From Eubacteriales bacterium (GTDB lineage Bacteria; Bacillota; Clostridia; Lachnospirales; Lachnospiraceae), in assembly GCA_030524175.1 (NCBI GenBank), contig JAUNHC010000009.1, positions 1 through 64,000 on the forward strand: a stretch of 64,000 nucleotides of DNA, written 5' to 3'. A program made the translations under genes and the position numbers. Numbering within the stretch: the first letter of the stretch is position 1; each line of letters opens with the position of its first letter. Positions 62,277 to 64,000 of this stretch are shown here, piece after piece. The notes under the pieces are model-generated. The model saw only the letters and a program-made list of their open reading frames with translations, did not search any database and was not told where the DNA came from.

Positions 62277-64000
62277 ATGCGGAAATTTTGTGTAAGGGAC
62301 AGGGGGGCTATCTCTGTATTTCTTACCCTTATTTTAGTGCCGGTTTTAATATTTTGCGGCGTAATCGTAGATGCTTCCCGCCTTTTTGCGTCTAAAACAG
62401 TGATTTCCGGGGCAGGAGATCTGGCTATGAATGCAGCACTGGCTCAGTACGATAAGGATTTAAAGGATGACTACGGACTGATGGCCATGGCAAAGACACC
62501 TGATTCTCCTTCTGTGATTGCAGGATTGGAGCAGTATTTTAGAGAGTCCTGTAATTCCTCTTATCTGAAAAATGAGAGTAAGGAAGGGCTGCGTTCAATG
62601 ATACAGCTTGAATTGTCAGGAAACAATTTTCTGGCAAAAGGGGTGGAAGGCAGTTCACTGGCAGAGACCGGGGTACTGGAGCAGCAGATTATGGAGTATA
62701 TGAAATTCCGTGGTCCTGTTTACATAGTTGATGAGATTATTGAGAAATTCAGAAATCTGCCCCTCAGTAATATGGATAAAAAACAGGATTATGTGAAGAA
62801 GAAATCAGATTATGCTTCTAAGGCAACAGAGCTTGGAGAGCCGATGATGAACGCAAAGAATTCAGTGGATGCTCAGGAGGGTGCTGTCAGCCGGGTACTG
62901 CAATATTTTGATGAAGCAGGAGACTGGACAGATACATACAGGGACAAATCTGTGTTCTGGCTGGCAGCAAAATCTTTGGAGAGATATTTGAATGGTCAGA
63001 CTGCGGCTTCTTTGGGACACGGTAACGAGCTGACAATAGAGGAGGTTCAGGAATACCTGTCCTATGAAGTGAATTGGAGTGAAGACAATACAGAGCTTGA
63101 TGCTGATACGTATAATAAAATGGTAATATTGCTGGCTTTATACCAGAGCAGGGACTCTCTGTCCTCCCAGATCACTGTGGATAACGGTTTTTCTGCTGAG
63201 GAGGTCAATGTCTTTCAAGGGATCAAAACAACTGTCAGCAGAAATATAAATGTGATGCTCAGGATTAATGACAGATTTGCAAAGGAGTACACAGATAATC
63301 TGTCAAAAATAGAAAGTGCTGCCGATGATATTATAAGAAATGGTAATGAAGCCATAAAGCAGTTAGATAAAGTAAAGGCTAAATGGAAAAAGGTTCAGAA
63401 AGCAAAAGAGGCGTACGAAGATTCCAAGGCGGAACTGGCAGCCGCGGGGGAAGAAGTCAGCGGCCTGGAGGATCAGGAAGAAAATATTGAGATTAATGAA
63501 CAGGACCTAGATGCTTTGAAGGAAAGCTTAAATGTAAATATACAAACTGCTCAAAATGTGAAAACACAGATAAAAGAGTTAAAGAAGGTTCCTGGAAATT
63601 TAAAAAAGCTGCAGGTGAGTGAATCGGAATCGGAATTACTTTTGGATTTATACCCTTCGTCTGCCATAAGCCAGTTTTGGGAAAATCATCAGAGTGAAAT
63701 CTGGAGTGGAGGAGATTTATCTATTGCCTTTTCAAGTCCGGTTAATACGAAATTTTACCAGGAACAGCTGGCAGATATAGATTCGGGTGCAGAGCGGGAA
63801 GAGGATAAGGCAAAGCAGAAGGAACAGCGGGATGAGGCAAAACATGCACAAGATAATTACAGTGAATTTCTTAAGACAATAGAAAACGCCCAAAATGAAA
63901 AGAATCTTAAAAATGACAGTGGAAACGGGATGAATTATCCAGAGGATTTCCCAAGCGGTGTGGTAAAAGCTTCTCCTTCAGCTGGTACTGCAGCAGGAAC
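62277..64000 (+). CDS. TadG-like / DUF5702 protein, partial (runs off window end)
   Basis: An open frame of 574 codons with no stop before the window edge. It starts at the ATG at 62277 after GAGGAGGGAAGC. The N-terminus (DRGAISVFLTLILVPVLIFCGVIVDASRL) is a TadE/TadG-type hydrophobic segment. A long helical, Lys/Glu-rich extracytoplasmic region follows, with likely coiled coils near residues 350-430 and 500-550. It fits the DUF5702 family seen after TadE in Clostridia. Function in pilus display is inferred. Confidence 0.78.
   Translation, partial: MRKFCVRDRGAISVFLTLILVPVLIFCGVIVDASRLFASKTVISGAGDLAMNAALAQYDKDLKDDYGLMAMAKTPDSPSVIAGLEQYFRESCNSSYLKNESKEGLRSMIQLELSGNNFLAKGVEGSSLAETGVLEQQIMEYMKFRGPVYIVDEIIEKFRNLPLSNMDKKQDYVKKKSDYASKATELGEPMMNAKNSVDAQEGAVSRVLQYFDEAGDWTDTYRDKSVFWLAAKSLERYLNGQTAASLGHGNELTIEEVQEYLSYEVNWSEDNTELDADTYNKMVILLALYQSRDSLSSQITVDNGFSAEEVNVFQGIKTTVSRNINVMLRINDRFAKEYTDNLSKIESAADDIIRNGNEAIKQLDKVKAKWKKVQKAKEAYEDSKAELAAAGEEVSGLEDQEENIEINEQDLDALKESLNVNIQTAQNVKTQIKELKKVPGNLKKLQVSESESELLLDLYPSSAISQFWENHQSEIWSGGDLSIAFSSPVNTKFYQEQLADIDSGAEREEDKAKQKEQRDEAKHAQDNYSEFLKTIENAQNEKNLKNDSGNGMNYPEDFPSGVVKASPSAGTAAG

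Noticed and set aside
1-64000. tRNA, rRNA, prophage or defence genes
   Set aside because: No cloverleaf-like tRNA, rRNA segment, phage structural gene, restriction system or cas gene was recognised. RecQ and Rpn alone do not make a defence island.

Overview
The window looks like a chromosomal stretch of a gut Lachnospiraceae (Blautia/Ruminococcus-like Clostridia). I infer this from moderate GC, strong AAGGAGG-type ribosome sites, Clostridia-type promoters, and the gene mix: a glycyl-radical bacterial microcompartment (BMC) for fucose/rhamnose, LytTR and YesMN-type two-component systems, a YARHG protein, and a Tad pilus locus. No rRNA, tRNA or CRISPR was seen. The genus is inference.

Layout. 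1-1000: truncated IS110 transposase with its non-coding upstream flank. 1.0-3.3 kb (minus): MATE exporter and PHP phosphoesterase. 3.4-24.4 kb (plus): a large BMC locus. It opens with a glycyl-radical diol dehydratase, its activase, a PduU/EutS-like shell protein and an EutP-like GTPase. A second promoter drives a class II (fuculose-phosphate type) aldolase, CoA-acylating aldehyde dehydrogenase, zinc alcohol dehydrogenase, four BMC-H shell proteins, PduL, PduN, PduS, PduT, a DeoR-type regulator and PduQ. A complete B12-dependent diol dehydratase set (pduCDE, pduGH, pduO) follows and ends at a very strong terminator. The apparent pathway is fuculose/rhamnulose-1-P to lactaldehyde, then 1,2-propanediol, propionaldehyde, and propionyl-CoA/propionyl-P plus propanol. 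Two mechanistically unrelated dehydratases could serve the middle step. L-fucose isomerase lies 13.6 kb after the locus.

24.5-29.0 kb: LytTR regulator/GHKL kinase pair followed by a YhfC-type membrane protease, a DUF3887-like lipoprotein and a membrane protein. 29.1-36.8 kb: RecQ, an Rpn-family nuclease with a long repeat-rich and probably structured leader, HD hydrolase, amidohydrolase, ArsR regulator with EFR1-type flavodoxin/ferredoxin, and HAD hydrolase. 36.8-39.7 kb: AraC regulator divergent from fucI. 40-41.3 kb: secreted SH3-like/Pro-Thr-rich surface protein.

41.5-55.4 kb: a carbohydrate cluster with esterase, Asp/Glu-racemase-like protein, GH127 beta-L-arabinofuranosidase, four-carbon-acid-sugar kinase, BKACE (DUF849) enzyme, YesMN-like two-component system, YARHG protein, and an ABC sugar importer (binding protein and two permeases, no ATPase gene). 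55.6-57.7 kb: DUF3877-like protein and a large XRE-type regulator. 57.9-64 kb: Tad pilus genes, the last one cut by the window edge.

Most notable observations: both a B12-free and a B12-dependent diol dehydratase in one BMC locus; 23-nt-period tandem A-rich repeats ahead of both BMC promoters (probable DeoR-type operators); a shell gene with an Ala/Lys-rich N-terminal extension and a strong in-frame internal start; a hairpin that hides the ribosome site of an 8-codon mini-ORF coupled to pduN; and the unexplained structured leader and flanking 56-nt repeats around the Rpn nuclease.
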